Part shown: positions 26,780 to 35,272 of the stretch, one piece after another
Layout of the letters: every line of letters starts with the position of its first letter
Position numbering within the stretch: position 1 is the stretch's first letter
Assembly (NCBI RefSeq): GCF_000379725.1
Contig: NZ_KB903622.1
Span: 1-64,000 of the forward strand
DNA: 64,000 bases
Direction of reading: 5' to 3'
From: Cytophaga aurantiaca DSM 3654
Lineage (GTDB): Bacteria > Bacteroidota > Bacteroidia > Cytophagales > Cytophagaceae
Translations under genes and position numbers: made by a program
The notes under the pieces: model-generated
What the model saw: the letters and a program-made list of their open reading frames with translations, nothing else
Told to the model about the DNA's origin: nothing
The model's database searches: none

Positions 26780-27700
26780 TTATTTCTCTTCAATCAACTC
26801 TTTAGATAGCTTTTGAGTGACCTTGTCCAGATCTGAAATATTTTCTACGATTTTAGATTCGCAAAATTCTTTTTCTTCCTGAGAAATATCATGTTTAACG
26901 ATATTTGACAAGCCTATTATTCGAGCAATGTAAGATCGTATTTCATGCGCATTGGTATAAGCAAGATTTTTGATACGTTCGTTTTGTAAAGATAATTTAG
27001 CGGTACGTTCAGCTACTTTATTTTCCAGAGAGGCATTAAGTGTGTTGAGTGCTTCATTTTTTTGATTTAATTCTTCTGTAGTCCTCAATAATTTTACACG
27101 ATTATTATGATACATTAATTTAAACATTAAAAAAGTGGTATAAAGAAAAACGGTAATTGCTATTTTGGCAAAGAGATAATACAAATAATATTTTTTTATG
27201 AAAGCAAGGTCAGGTAATTGATCAAAATGAGACAGTAAGAATTCATCAAATCCCACAACTAATAAAACATATAATCCGATTACGCTCAGCATGAGTATTT
27301 TCTCTTCTTCAAAGGAAAAAATAAAAAATGGAACAACACCCAGAGCCATTATCGCATAAGGGATCCAAAGAAACATGCCGGCATGAATAAAATGACTTAT
27401 GAATATAGGATAGACTATCAATGCAAAAACAGGGGTTATGCACGTTACAATTTTAGCAAGTCTGTTTAAATGAAACCTATTCATTAGAAGACAACATATA
27501 CTACATGCGATTAATAAAATGAATCGTCCATAGCTATTTATGGTATCGTTTGTCAGAGAAGTTATTGCAATAATCAACGGGATTGAAACAACAAAAATAA
27601 AAAGCAAATTGATCGAGTTCGTAATGCGGATGTATTGTTGGTTCAACGGCTTTGTTTCGGGCGAAATTCCGAGATTTATAATTTTTTGAAAAAGGTTCAT
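26780..27700 (-). CDS. Membrane protein with orphan HisKA-like dimerisation helix
   Basis: The 306-residue protein has six hydrophobic helices (about 25-205), a coiled coil rich in E, L, N and K (about 215-245), and then NLAYTNAHEIRSYIARIIGL, which resembles the phospho-acceptor H-box of histidine kinases. The chain ends about 45 residues later, so the whole HATPase domain is missing. The frame ends in a clean stop and no kinase remnant was noticed downstream (26747-26779). It may be a truncated kinase or a signalling scaffold. Confidence 0.65.
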   Translation of the reverse strand: MNLFQKIINLGISPETKPLNQQYIRITNSINLLFIFVVSIPLIIAITSLTNDTINSYGRFILLIACSICCLLMNRFHLNRLAKIVTCITPVFALIVYPIFISHFIHAGMFLWIPYAIMALGVVPFFIFSFEEEKILMLSVIGLYVLLVVGFDEFLLSHFDQLPDLAFIKKYYLYYLFAKIAITVFLYTTFLMFKLMYHNNRVKLLRTTEELNQKNEALNTLNASLENKVAERTAKLSLQNERIKNLAYTNAHEIRSYIARIIGLSNIVKHDISQEEKEFCESKIVENISDLDKVTQKLSKELIEEK

Positions 27701-27844
27701 ACAGCAGGTATTTTAATAAAGTAGATTCTAAAAGTATTCCTGAAAAATGTATTGGAATATACGTATTAAAGTACGTAAAGGATAGGGCATGTGAAAATAT
27801 CGCCTGTAAGCTAAACTAGGGCAATTTAAAATACTGAAACAAGT

Positions 27845-28564
27845 TTAATATTTCAAATTCCCATCACCCATTACTGCAATTTCTGAGCCTTCAGCCAGAA
27901 AAATAGAAGTAGGCTTGGTTTCCAAATAGGGTACAAAAGCCTCTCCGAATAATTCTTTGGTACTGAAAGAGAAATTCAGATTGTGCATGCGGTATACTTT
28001 CCAGCGTGGGTGTACAACTTCATACACAGAAGTTTTTGTCTCCGAACGTTTGGTGTATCCCCAATAATGTTCGGTGATGAATTCTGCCTCACTGCCTTCT
28101 TTGATATCTACAGGCTCCAGACCTGTTTTAACCCGCAGGTAATTCCATTTATTATTTACTTTCCATTCGTATTCGATACGCTGCTCATTGTCCAGAATAT
28201 CCCATTGATGGCGCATTGGAAGTGTTTGATACTTTTCGCCATAAATTGTATTTGCAACAATTGTGATCATTCTTTTGGGTACAATTTCCTTAATAAATAC
28301 CACACCTCTTTTCCATTCTCCATCTTCAAAGCGACGTACATAAAAACGAAGGTTCACTTCAGGAAAAGATTTATGTCCAAAAATAGAAAAGCCTTTCACT
28401 TTCACCTCATCAAATAAAAATCCAACGACAGAAACATAGCAGGTATCGTTCCATAGGTCAAGCTCTGTACCGGCAGGCACATATGGTTTTAAAACTTCAG
28501 GATCTATGGCATAGTTCGCTAAAATTAATTTCTTCCATTGAGCGGTAAGGAACGGTGTTGGCAT
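27845..28564 (-). CDS. DUF2071 (YqjF-like) protein
   Basis: The 239-residue soluble protein has the family marks MPTPFLTAQWKKLILANY, YVPAGTELDLWNDTCYVSVVGFLF and PEVNLRFYVRR, and the later EHYWGYTKR. DUF2071 proteins share the acetoacetate decarboxylase-like fold; no reaction is established for this branch. It stands alone on the minus strand with no operon partner. Confidence 0.85.
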   Translation of the reverse strand: MPTPFLTAQWKKLILANYAIDPEVLKPYVPAGTELDLWNDTCYVSVVGFLFDEVKVKGFSIFGHKSFPEVNLRFYVRRFEDGEWKRGVVFIKEIVPKRMITIVANTIYGEKYQTLPMRHQWDILDNEQRIEYEWKVNNKWNYLRVKTGLEPVDIKEGSEAEFITEHYWGYTKRSETKTSVYEVVHPRWKVYRMHNLNFSFSTKELFGEAFVPYLETKPTSIFLAEGSEIAVMGDGNLKY

Positions 28565-28620
28565 AAGTCGGGTGGTTTATAAGGTAAATATAAAAAGAAT
28601 CTTTGGACCGTCGATGTTTC

Positions 28621-28767
28621 TATCCTTAGAGTTAGCGAAGCGCTCTAAGGATCAGCAAATAAACAAGAGTCTTTGACTCGTTTTAAATTCTCATCAAATA
28701 CTTAATTCGAGTCAAAAACTCTCTTCTATTAAAACATCCTTAGAGCGCTGTGCTAACTCTAAGGATA
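28621..28767. repeat. Nested inverted-repeat element A
   Basis: The outer arms 28621-28652 and 28736-28767 are inverted copies with 30 of 32 bases matching. Each arm is itself a near-palindrome (atccttagag ... ctctaaggat). An inner inverted repeat (about 28665-28680 with 28708-28725, gagtc...gactcg type) lies between. The order is hairpin, inner hairpin, inverted hairpin. It has the same design as element B at 30777-30933, but no shared sequence. Confidence 0.75.
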
Positions 28768-28847
28768 GAGATGGGGGCGGCCGACAAACTATCTCTGCGG
28801 CTGATAATAATGCTGAATTGTAAGTGAGGTAAGTTCTGCTTTCATTG

Positions 28848-28867
28848 CCGTTGGCTTTAGCCAACGG
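28848..28867. repeat. REP-like hairpin ccgttggc/gccaacgg
   Basis: Perfect 8-bp stem with ttta loop. Together with the hairpin at 28879 it stands in the same gap as nested element A. Confidence 0.55.
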
Positions 28868-28878
28868 GACAAATAAAA

Positions 28879-28900
28879 AGTCCCGCTCAAGGGCGGGACT
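28879..28900. terminator. Hairpin agtcccgc/gcgggact before an A run
   Basis: Perfect 8-bp stem with a 6-nt loop. On the plus strand it is followed by aaaaaat, on the minus strand by ttttatttg, so it may end the minus-strand gene at 28939-29394. Confidence 0.5.
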
Positions 28901-28938
28901 AAAAAATATGTATAATCACTTGACTAAAGTGGACAGCT

Positions 28939-29394
28939 TTAGATGGTAATATCGAGATTACCTGCGAGTAAGTCCTGGTCAGTTGGCAACGGTATGTTTT
29001 TTTCAAGTAGCTCTTTGTCCATGACCGTAACTTCAGGCAATGGAGACACCATCATTTTTTCTTCGGTTGTAAATGTTGCATCACTTGTAGGTTTCGCTTT
29101 ATTTGCAACCAGTGATGCGATTGAAAATTCTCTTGAACGATAGCTGAATTGTGCCGCCTTCTTATATTCTTTTGCAAGATATAATTGCTTCGCATAACGT
29201 TCGTATTGTATGGCTTTGCCAAAATCGCCTGTATATGTTTTACCATTTTTAACAGCCATATGATTCATGCCCAATAAACGATTCGTCTTTAGAATAAGAT
29301 ATTTTGTTTTTGTCGGATCAGGCTGAACAGGTGATTGAGATTGTAAAATAAATGTTAACAGAACAAATACGATCAGGGATAACTGCTTTTTCAT
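28939..29394 (-). CDS. Secreted protein of unknown function
   Basis: The 151-residue protein has a signal peptide (about 1-20, MKKQLSLIVFVLLTFILQSQS). A Tyr/Lys/Ala-rich helical region with the look of a TPR or repeat-free helical bundle follows (FGKAIQYERYAKQLYLAKEYKKAAQFSYRSREFSIASLVANKAK). It ends in a hydrophobic-polar tail MDKELLEKNIPLPTDQDLLAGNLDITI. No family recognised. The periplasm is the likely location. Confidence 0.7.
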   Translation of the reverse strand: MKKQLSLIVFVLLTFILQSQSPVQPDPTKTKYLILKTNRLLGMNHMAVKNGKTYTGDFGKAIQYERYAKQLYLAKEYKKAAQFSYRSREFSIASLVANKAKPTSDATFTTEEKMMVSPLPEVTVMDKELLEKNIPLPTDQDLLAGNLDITI

Positions 29395-29517
29395 GGATTA
29401 AGAATTAGTCTACTAAATCAAGTTAAATCATTTCTAATAAACAAGCAATTCGCATTCTTGAATTCTTTGTTTTAACTCAGTACGTGTGAATAACTTATTG
29501 GTTGTGTTTATAACCGA

Positions 29518-29919
29518 TTATCTAAAAACGACGATCTGAGCGCTATCCGTTGTCATGCTGCGTTTAACAGGGGCAACGGATAGTTCCGGACAATCGCATT
29601 GCGTAAGCAGAATGGTATCTCTTTTTTCGTCTTTTATTTCAAATGCAATCTTACAATTTTCCCGAACATGTGTAAAATGCTTTCCATCTGCAGATGCAGC
29701 ATGACTCATATAGCTATCTAATGTGTCATGATATTTATTTTCTACACGTAAAACAAATTGTGCCGTAGAATCTCCTAATGAAAACACTTCAAGAGACTGT
29801 TCTATGCTATCGTTTGAAAGATGGTAATTGTGTTTTAATATATCTGCTGCGGGTAGTGTGGATGAGCCACAAGAGCTGAGTAGTAAGCAGGCGCTAAAAT
29901 AAGCAATGTATTTTTTCAT
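29518..29919 (-). CDS. Small lipoprotein of unknown function
   Basis: The 133-residue protein has a type II signal with lipobox LLLSSCGSS, so the mature protein starts at Cys17 or so and is lipid-anchored. The mature part is beta-rich (VLRVENKYHDTLDSYMSHAASADGKHF) with a CDC pair in TQCDCPELS. No relative is recognised. Confidence 0.72.
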   Translation of the reverse strand: MKKYIAYFSACLLLSSCGSSTLPAADILKHNYHLSNDSIEQSLEVFSLGDSTAQFVLRVENKYHDTLDSYMSHAASADGKHFTHVRENCKIAFEIKDEKRDTILLTQCDCPELSVAPVKRSMTTDSAQIVVFR

Positions 29920-30098
29920 GCAAATTGAATGATATCAATGAATTATTTCAGTTGAATATCTGTTAAAAGTATAAAAAAAAGTTTAGATGGCCTTCACATA
30001 CATGGATAATAAGAACGTTAGATATTGGCCTTATTCTTGTGTATGTTCAAACATCTATGTAAATTATATATAATCAAACCGTAATACACGTAATACAT

Positions 30099-30632
30099 AT
30101 GAGAACTAGCGCAAAAATAATTGGCTTCGCCGCAATCGCACTCCTTGCTTTGGCAAGCATGTCTTTTTTATTAAAACCTGACTACACGAAAAGTTCGGTA
30201 GCATTTAAAATAAAAAATGCCGGAATAGGTGTGGACGGATCTTTTAAATCATTTGAAGCACATATCGATTACAATGAATCTGCCCAGGCTCCAAGTTCAA
30301 TAAAAGCAACCATAAATGTAGAATCCATTGATACAGGCATTGAAGGTCGTGACAAGCACTTGCGTAAAGAAGATTTTTTCAATGTTGCCACCTATCCTAA
30401 AATAACATTTGAAAGTACTCAGATTCTTAAAACCAGCGGAGGCGGTCTTATTGCAGAAGGTAAACTTACAATCAAAGGTGTAACGAAGGATATCAAAATT
30501 CCTTTTACACATACCAATGGTATTTTTGAAGGTACTGTAACGCTTAATCGCTTGGACTATGGTGTAGGAGGAAACAGCGTGACAATGAGCAATGAGGTAG
30601 ATGTTTCTATAAAAATAACTGCTTCAAAATAA
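30099..30632 (+). CDS. YceI-family periplasmic lipid-binding-like protein
   Basis: The 177-residue protein has a signal or anchor helix (about 8-28) and the YceI lipocalin-like barrel: YTKSSVAFKIKNAGIGVDGSF, HLRKEDFFNVATYPKITFES, GKLTIKGVTKDIKIPF and NRLDYGVGGN-V. YceI proteins bind polyisoprenoid-type lipids in a hydrophobic tunnel; roles differ between organisms. It stands alone. Confidence 0.9.
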   Translation: MRTSAKIIGFAAIALLALASMSFLLKPDYTKSSVAFKIKNAGIGVDGSFKSFEAHIDYNESAQAPSSIKATINVESIDTGIEGRDKHLRKEDFFNVATYPKITFESTQILKTSGGGLIAEGKLTIKGVTKDIKIPFTHTNGIFEGTVTLNRLDYGVGGNSVTMSNEVDVSIKITASK

Positions 30633-31030
30633 TAAATAGTTAAGCAGCACAGTTTAATATTTAATAGCGTGAATGTAATTATTTAGACCTACCCTGATAC
30701 ATACTATTTTTAAAATGCGGTAAAAATAAATTCATGCAAATTCGTTTTAAAGAACACTCGCAGCTGATAGTAGGGTTATGACCCCAGTCGGGGTCATATG
30801 TTTATAGAGGATCAAATTCAAAACAAAATACGCACAATACCGAAGGTATTATTTTCCAATAAAATACCTTCGGTATTGTGCGTAAAAAAACTATTATAAT
30901 ATATGCTATAAACATGCGACCCCGCTGGGGTCGTCCTTTAAAACACTTTTAATTGATTTAAGTTATTTTTTCTGAACGTTACTTGGGGCATTTAATCATT
31001 CAAAGGATGAGGTGTGGAAATATTTTTTTG
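30633..31030. other. 398-bp gap with nested repeat element B
   Basis: No gene was found. Element B (30777-30933) fills its centre. The rest is AT-rich and holds the ends of the two convergent genes. Confidence 0.6.
30777..30933. repeat. Nested inverted-repeat element B with GACCCC hairpins
   Basis: The left hairpin tatgacccc/ggggtcata is at 30777-30798. A perfect 22-bp inner stem with arms 30829-30850 and 30863-30884 (cgcacaataccgaaggtatt core) follows. The right hairpin cgacccc/ggggtcg is at 30917-30933. The flanks tgtttatag (left) and ctataaaca (right) make the two outer hairpins inverted copies of about 28 bp. A solitary copy of the right arm occurs at 52388-52418. Confidence 0.75.
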
Positions 31031-32260
31031 TTAAATCAATTGAGACGCAACTGTAAAAGAAAGATAGTTGTTGTCCATTTTATGTATTGAAATATCTCCA
31101 TGAAGTTTGTCCATAATTCTTCTGCAAATGTAGGGCTCACTTGTAAGGTTGTATAAGTAACTAAGGTCTTTTTGATACGGTGCAAAAAAGACAGATAAAT
31201 ATTTATCGTCAAGTTGAATCGCTTCAAAAGTAATTGTAAAAGAAAAAATTACTCCTGTAATATTAAGTGTCAATTGAGGTTTAGTGTGTGGAGTTAGTCT
31301 TAGTTTTTTAAAGATGGAATATAAATTATTCATTCCTTCTGTAAGCAAGGTGACATCGGCAAGGGTATTGTATACAGAAAGATTTTTTTCGACAATTTCA
31401 ATATCACTGGTTTTGTAATAATCAGCAGCAAATTGATATAAGTTAACCGGTTCTAATGTTATAATATGTTGGTTGATCTTAAATATCTGAGAGGTGATCG
31501 ATAATTCTTCATCCAGCTTAATGGCACTTTCATTTACCAGCTGAATTAATTCTTTTAATTTTTCAGAGTTGTGCTCTAAGATACTGATGTTGTATAGCCC
31601 CATTATAGATCGTATGGGGCCTTGAAGATTGTGAGATGCTCTGTAAATAAAAGTCTCTAAATTTACTTGTGCATTTTCAATTACTTTATTTTTAGTGTTG
31701 ATTCGTTTATGCATTAAGATCAGATAATTTTCTTTGGCAATATTTTCTTCAACATAGGTATAGAACAAATACATACTTGCTATTACTGCAAGAACAATAT
31801 TTACGTTACCCATGATCATGATGGCGTCATTTTCGGTAACGAAGAGTTTGTAATTGTAAAAATTCAAAAACTGAGCTGCTAGTATAGAAAAACCGATATG
31901 GACGTGGTTTATGATCAGATAAAATTTATTTCGTGTGTCAATTACAAGTAGCAGCATGATGTATTCTGCAATGTAGTAATAACTGTTATTGGCCTCCATG
32001 CCATAAAACATATTGGAAATGAAAATGGAGCAGGTGATGTACAGCAAGAGTAATGTTCCGGCTACGTCGGTACGTTTTTTATTGAAATAATATGCGGCTA
32101 ATAAAATTGGGGAGAGAATGCCGATACAGATCACGGCTGGATATACACCTAAAATAAGATCCGGTATTGAACCCAATGCAATTATAGTGGATGTAATAAA
32201 TACATATTGCTTGATTCGGCCTTCCCGCCTGATTAATTCGTTTTTGTAAAAATTATTCAT
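31031..32260 (-). CDS. Membrane histidine-kinase-like protein with degenerate ATPase domain
   Basis: The 409-residue protein has about six membrane helices (15-185), then a DHp-like helix pair with FIYRASHNLQGPIRSIMGLYN, where the His stands at the phospho-site. The C-terminal about 150 residues have the spacing of a HATPase domain, but the N-box (usually NLxxNAxK) reads NNLYSIFKKLR and no DxGxG or GxGLG box is visible. It may not bind ATP, or may be a very divergent kinase. It lies alone on the minus strand. Confidence 0.65.
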   Translation of the reverse strand: MNNFYKNELIRREGRIKQYVFITSTIIALGSIPDLILGVYPAVICIGILSPILLAAYYFNKKRTDVAGTLLLLYITCSIFISNMFYGMEANNSYYYIAEYIMLLLVIDTRNKFYLIINHVHIGFSILAAQFLNFYNYKLFVTENDAIMIMGNVNIVLAVIASMYLFYTYVEENIAKENYLILMHKRINTKNKVIENAQVNLETFIYRASHNLQGPIRSIMGLYNISILEHNSEKLKELIQLVNESAIKLDEELSITSQIFKINQHIITLEPVNLYQFAADYYKTSDIEIVEKNLSVYNTLADVTLLTEGMNNLYSIFKKLRLTPHTKPQLTLNITGVIFSFTITFEAIQLDDKYLSVFFAPYQKDLSYLYNLTSEPYICRRIMDKLHGDISIHKMDNNYLSFTVASQLI

Positions 32261-32458
32261 CTGTTAAAAAAAGTCACTCGTATATTAAAAGCCACGTTAA
32301 ATATTATCATTTAATTATTCATTATCAAGAAGATATACGCAAATTAATAACCAGTAGAGGTAAATTCGAAACAAATTATCCGCTTTTTGTCAACATCCAT
32401 AGTAACAGTGCCGCTGATTAGAACGTATCAGGATATATTAAGTTTGATTAAATAGAGC

Positions 32459-33142
32459 ATGAAAGTTATATCCATTCTGTTTTTGTATCTGTATTTGGGA
32501 TTATTGGGCAAATATGCAACTCATTACGAAGTAGAATGCGGTGAAAAGGCACTATGGCTGAATGGGAAGAAAAGTTGCAGTATTTACGATGACCCTGTTT
32601 TTTTAAGTATCTACGATGAAGCGAACCATGATGGATTTACCGTTTTCAGACTTAAAATTCAGAATATTGGAAATGATACGATAACAATCAATCCTAAAGA
32701 TTGCAGCATCAGTCGTGTATACGCGAATGGGAACATGGATTCTGTAGCGATCTGTAATCCTGAAATACATATTGCAAAAGCAGATGCGGAGATTGCCCGA
32801 TCTGAAAAAGAAATCAATACCCTTGTAAAAAGCCGAAACACAGGGAATACGGCTGTAAGCATTGCTAAAGTTACGCCTTGGGCCAACAAGATCAATACTA
32901 CTACGCAGACTAGCACAACCATTTATAATGAAAAACTGAAATCGGAACAAAATAATCTGCTGGATGCAAAAGCTCAAAAAGCTTTTTGGGAATCACAGGC
33001 CTTACGTGCGAATACCATATATCCATTGAGCTATGTAGAAGGAAATATTTTTTTTGAAACGAAAGAGTGCATAAAAGTTATTCTGCATATTAAACTGAAT
33101 GGGAAACAATATGCTTTTTTGATCAATCAGGTAACAGAGTAA
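32459..33142 (+). CDS. Unknown protein with signal-like start and coiled coil
   Basis: The 227-residue protein has a hydrophobic N-terminus (MKVISILFLYLYLGLLG) that could be a signal peptide. A beta-rich domain with C27- and C-rich positions (about 25-100) follows, then a helical middle (DAEIARSEKEINTLVKS ... KLKSEQNNLLDAKAQKAFWESQA) and a short beta end. No family was recognised. A MFS exporter gene follows 50 bp downstream on the same strand. Confidence 0.68.
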   Translation: MKVISILFLYLYLGLLGKYATHYEVECGEKALWLNGKKSCSIYDDPVFLSIYDEANHDGFTVFRLKIQNIGNDTITINPKDCSISRVYANGNMDSVAICNPEIHIAKADAEIARSEKEINTLVKSRNTGNTAVSIAKVTPWANKINTTTQTSTTIYNEKLKSEQNNLLDAKAQKAFWESQALRANTIYPLSYVEGNIFFETKECIKVILHIKLNGKQYAFLINQVTE

Positions 33143-33192
33143 ATTTTCTTTTCCTATCTTTAGATGAGTAGGCCGGCAAGCGCGATTTAGAT

Positions 33193-34509
33193 ATGGATAG
33201 CGGAATAAATTCTGAAGAAAATTTTATTGTTAATTCGAATCCGGAAGTACCTGGTGGGCAAAATCGGGTGTGGGTAGATAAGGTACAGAAAGCATTTCCT
33301 GCTTTTCAAAGCACAAATTATAAACTCTATTTTTCCGGACAGCTTGTTTCTATGATCGGAACATGGATGCAAATTGTCGCGCAAAGTTGGTTAGTGCTGC
33401 AATTAACTGAATCTGTTTTTTTGATTGGTCTGGTAATGGCCTTGTCTACGCTTCCTACACTTCTTTTTACATTGTATGGCGGTGTAATTGTGGACCGTTT
33501 TCCTAAAAAAGAAATTTTATTTTTTACACAAATCTGTGCCATGGTACTGGCCTTGTTGCTGGGCATATTGACTGTTTTTGACTGGATCACCATCTGGGAA
33601 ATATGTGTGATTGCATTTCTGTTAGGTACAGTGAATGCCATTGATGCACCGGCACGACAAGCATTTGTTTCTGAACTTGTAAATAAAGAACAGCTGCCAT
33701 CTGCTATTGCTTTGAACTCCGGAGTATTTAATAGCGCACGTGTTATTGGCCCCACTGTTGCCGGACTGATGATTGCAATCATTGGTACCGGAGGTGCATT
33801 TATTCTGAATGCACTGAGTTACGTTGCCGTATTGCTTGCATTGCGGAAAATAAAAATGGAACACGTAAAGCCTGCTCATCTGCCGGATCCGATAAAGGCA
33901 ATTAAAGAAGGAATACATTATTCGGCGACGCATCCGATCATCCGTACATTGTTTATTGTGATCGCGATTGTTTCTGTATTTGGCTGGTCGTACACAACGG
34001 TGTTGTCTATTATGGCAAAAAATACTTTTCATGTTGGTGCAGCGGGGCTGGGTTATCTGTATGCATCGTCGGGTCTGGGATCTCTCTTGGCAACACTTGT
34101 GATAGCCTTGTATTCAAAAAAAATATCTCCTATGTATTTTATTTTCGGAGGCACACTGGTGTTTTCGATCAGTATCTTTTTATTCAGTTATACAACCGAT
34201 GTGAATACCGCATCTATACTATTGTTCTTTAGTGGTTTTGGATTGTTGTCGTTTGCATCCCAATCCAATACTACGATACAGACGCTTGTTAAAAGTGAAT
34301 TCAGAGGAAGAGTGATGAGTATTTATGTACTGATGTTTATCGGGCTGACACCACTCGGAAATTTTCAGATTGGTTTGGTGTCGGAGTATATGGGCACAGC
34401 CTTTGCTTTAAGAGCCGGTGCTGTTGTTGTAGTATTGGCCGGACTTACCGTATTTATTCTTCGCAATAGAATTATAGAAAAGTATCGGGGGTATAAGAAA
34501 GAACATTGA
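33193..34509 (+). CDS. MFS exporter, EntS-like
   Basis: The 438-residue, 12-helix transporter resembles the EntS/MFS_3 group that exports siderophores and other small metabolites. Marks are NYKLYFSGQLVSMIGTWMQIVAQSWLV in helix 1, GGVIVDRFPKKEIL in loop 2-3 and NAIDAPARQAFVSELVNKEQLPSAIALNSG in loop 4-5. No siderophore-synthesis gene is near, so the substrate is unknown. Confidence 0.87.
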   Translation: MDSGINSEENFIVNSNPEVPGGQNRVWVDKVQKAFPAFQSTNYKLYFSGQLVSMIGTWMQIVAQSWLVLQLTESVFLIGLVMALSTLPTLLFTLYGGVIVDRFPKKEILFFTQICAMVLALLLGILTVFDWITIWEICVIAFLLGTVNAIDAPARQAFVSELVNKEQLPSAIALNSGVFNSARVIGPTVAGLMIAIIGTGGAFILNALSYVAVLLALRKIKMEHVKPAHLPDPIKAIKEGIHYSATHPIIRTLFIVIAIVSVFGWSYTTVLSIMAKNTFHVGAAGLGYLYASSGLGSLLATLVIALYSKKISPMYFIFGGTLVFSISIFLFSYTTDVNTASILLFFSGFGLLSFASQSNTTIQTLVKSEFRGRVMSIYVLMFIGLTPLGNFQIGLVSEYMGTAFALRAGAVVVVLAGLTVFILRNRIIEKYRGYKKEH

Positions 34510-34518
34510 ATGTTCTAT

Positions 34519-35271
34519 CTAAAAATTTAATTTTTCTTTTAATAAACTATATCCGGTTCTGCTGATTGGCAGTGTAGTATTGTCTTTTAAAATGACCTGG
34601 TACGAAGATTTTTCATACGGTTCAATACGCAAGATTTCGCGAACATTAATTAAATACGAACGATGAATGCGAATGAAAAAAGCTGGATCAAGCGCATGTT
34701 CAAAATACTTCATGGTTTGCTGTTTTAGGAATTTACCTTCATGCGTATAGATCATTACATAATCGTCCTGTGCTTCCAGATATTTGATTTCAGAAGCAGG
34801 AATTATTTTGATCGAATTAATAGTTTTAACTACGATTCGATCGATCGTGCCATGTGGCAACGGCGGTTCCTTAATAAAATCTTTGATGATATTCGGATCA
34901 ACTGTTTTTGATTCAATACGTGTCACGATTTTATCAATGGCTTTTTTGAACCGATCTTTTGAAAACGGTTTTAATAAATAATCCAGGGCATTCAGATCGA
35001 ATGCTTTTATCGCGTGTTCCTGATAGGCTGTTGTGAAAATGACCACCGGCGGCTGATCAAGCAGTTCAAGCATTTCCAGACCTGTTACCTTCGGCATTTC
35101 AATATCTAAAAAAATAACATCCGGCTTCAGTTCCTGGATCGCTTTTAATCCTTCAAATCCATTGGCACATTCTTCGATGATCTGAAAGGATGTATAGTCT
35201 TTCAGATACAAACGGATCAGATCTCTGGCAAGAGGTTCGTCGTCTATGATTATAGTGCGTATTGTATTCAA
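34519..35271 (-). CDS. LytTR-family response regulator
   Basis: The 250-residue regulator has a receiver (1-120; DDEP acidic pair, phospho-Asp in DVIFLDIEMPKVTGLEML, Lys in LLKPFSKDRF) and a LytTR DNA-binding domain (about 145-250) with KYLEAQDDYVMIYTHEGKFL and FIRIHRSYLIN. It is the last gene of a tight module; the start is 1 bp from the stop of its cognate kinase gene. It converges with the exporter gene (9 bp apart). Confidence 0.94.
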   Translation of the reverse strand: MNTIRTIIIDDEPLARDLIRLYLKDYTSFQIIEECANGFEGLKAIQELKPDVIFLDIEMPKVTGLEMLELLDQPPVVIFTTAYQEHAIKAFDLNALDYLLKPFSKDRFKKAIDKIVTRIESKTVDPNIIKDFIKEPPLPHGTIDRIVVKTINSIKIIPASEIKYLEAQDDYVMIYTHEGKFLKQQTMKYFEHALDPAFFIRIHRSYLINVREILRIEPYEKSSYQVILKDNTTLPISRTGYSLLKEKLNF

Positions 35272-35272
35272 A

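Larger units (their letters stand above)
28565..28938. other. 374-bp gap with repeats
   Basis: No gene found. It contains nested element A (28621-28767), the hairpins at 28848 and 28879, and a small dyad ctaaa...tttag near 28924-28942. Confidence 0.55.
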
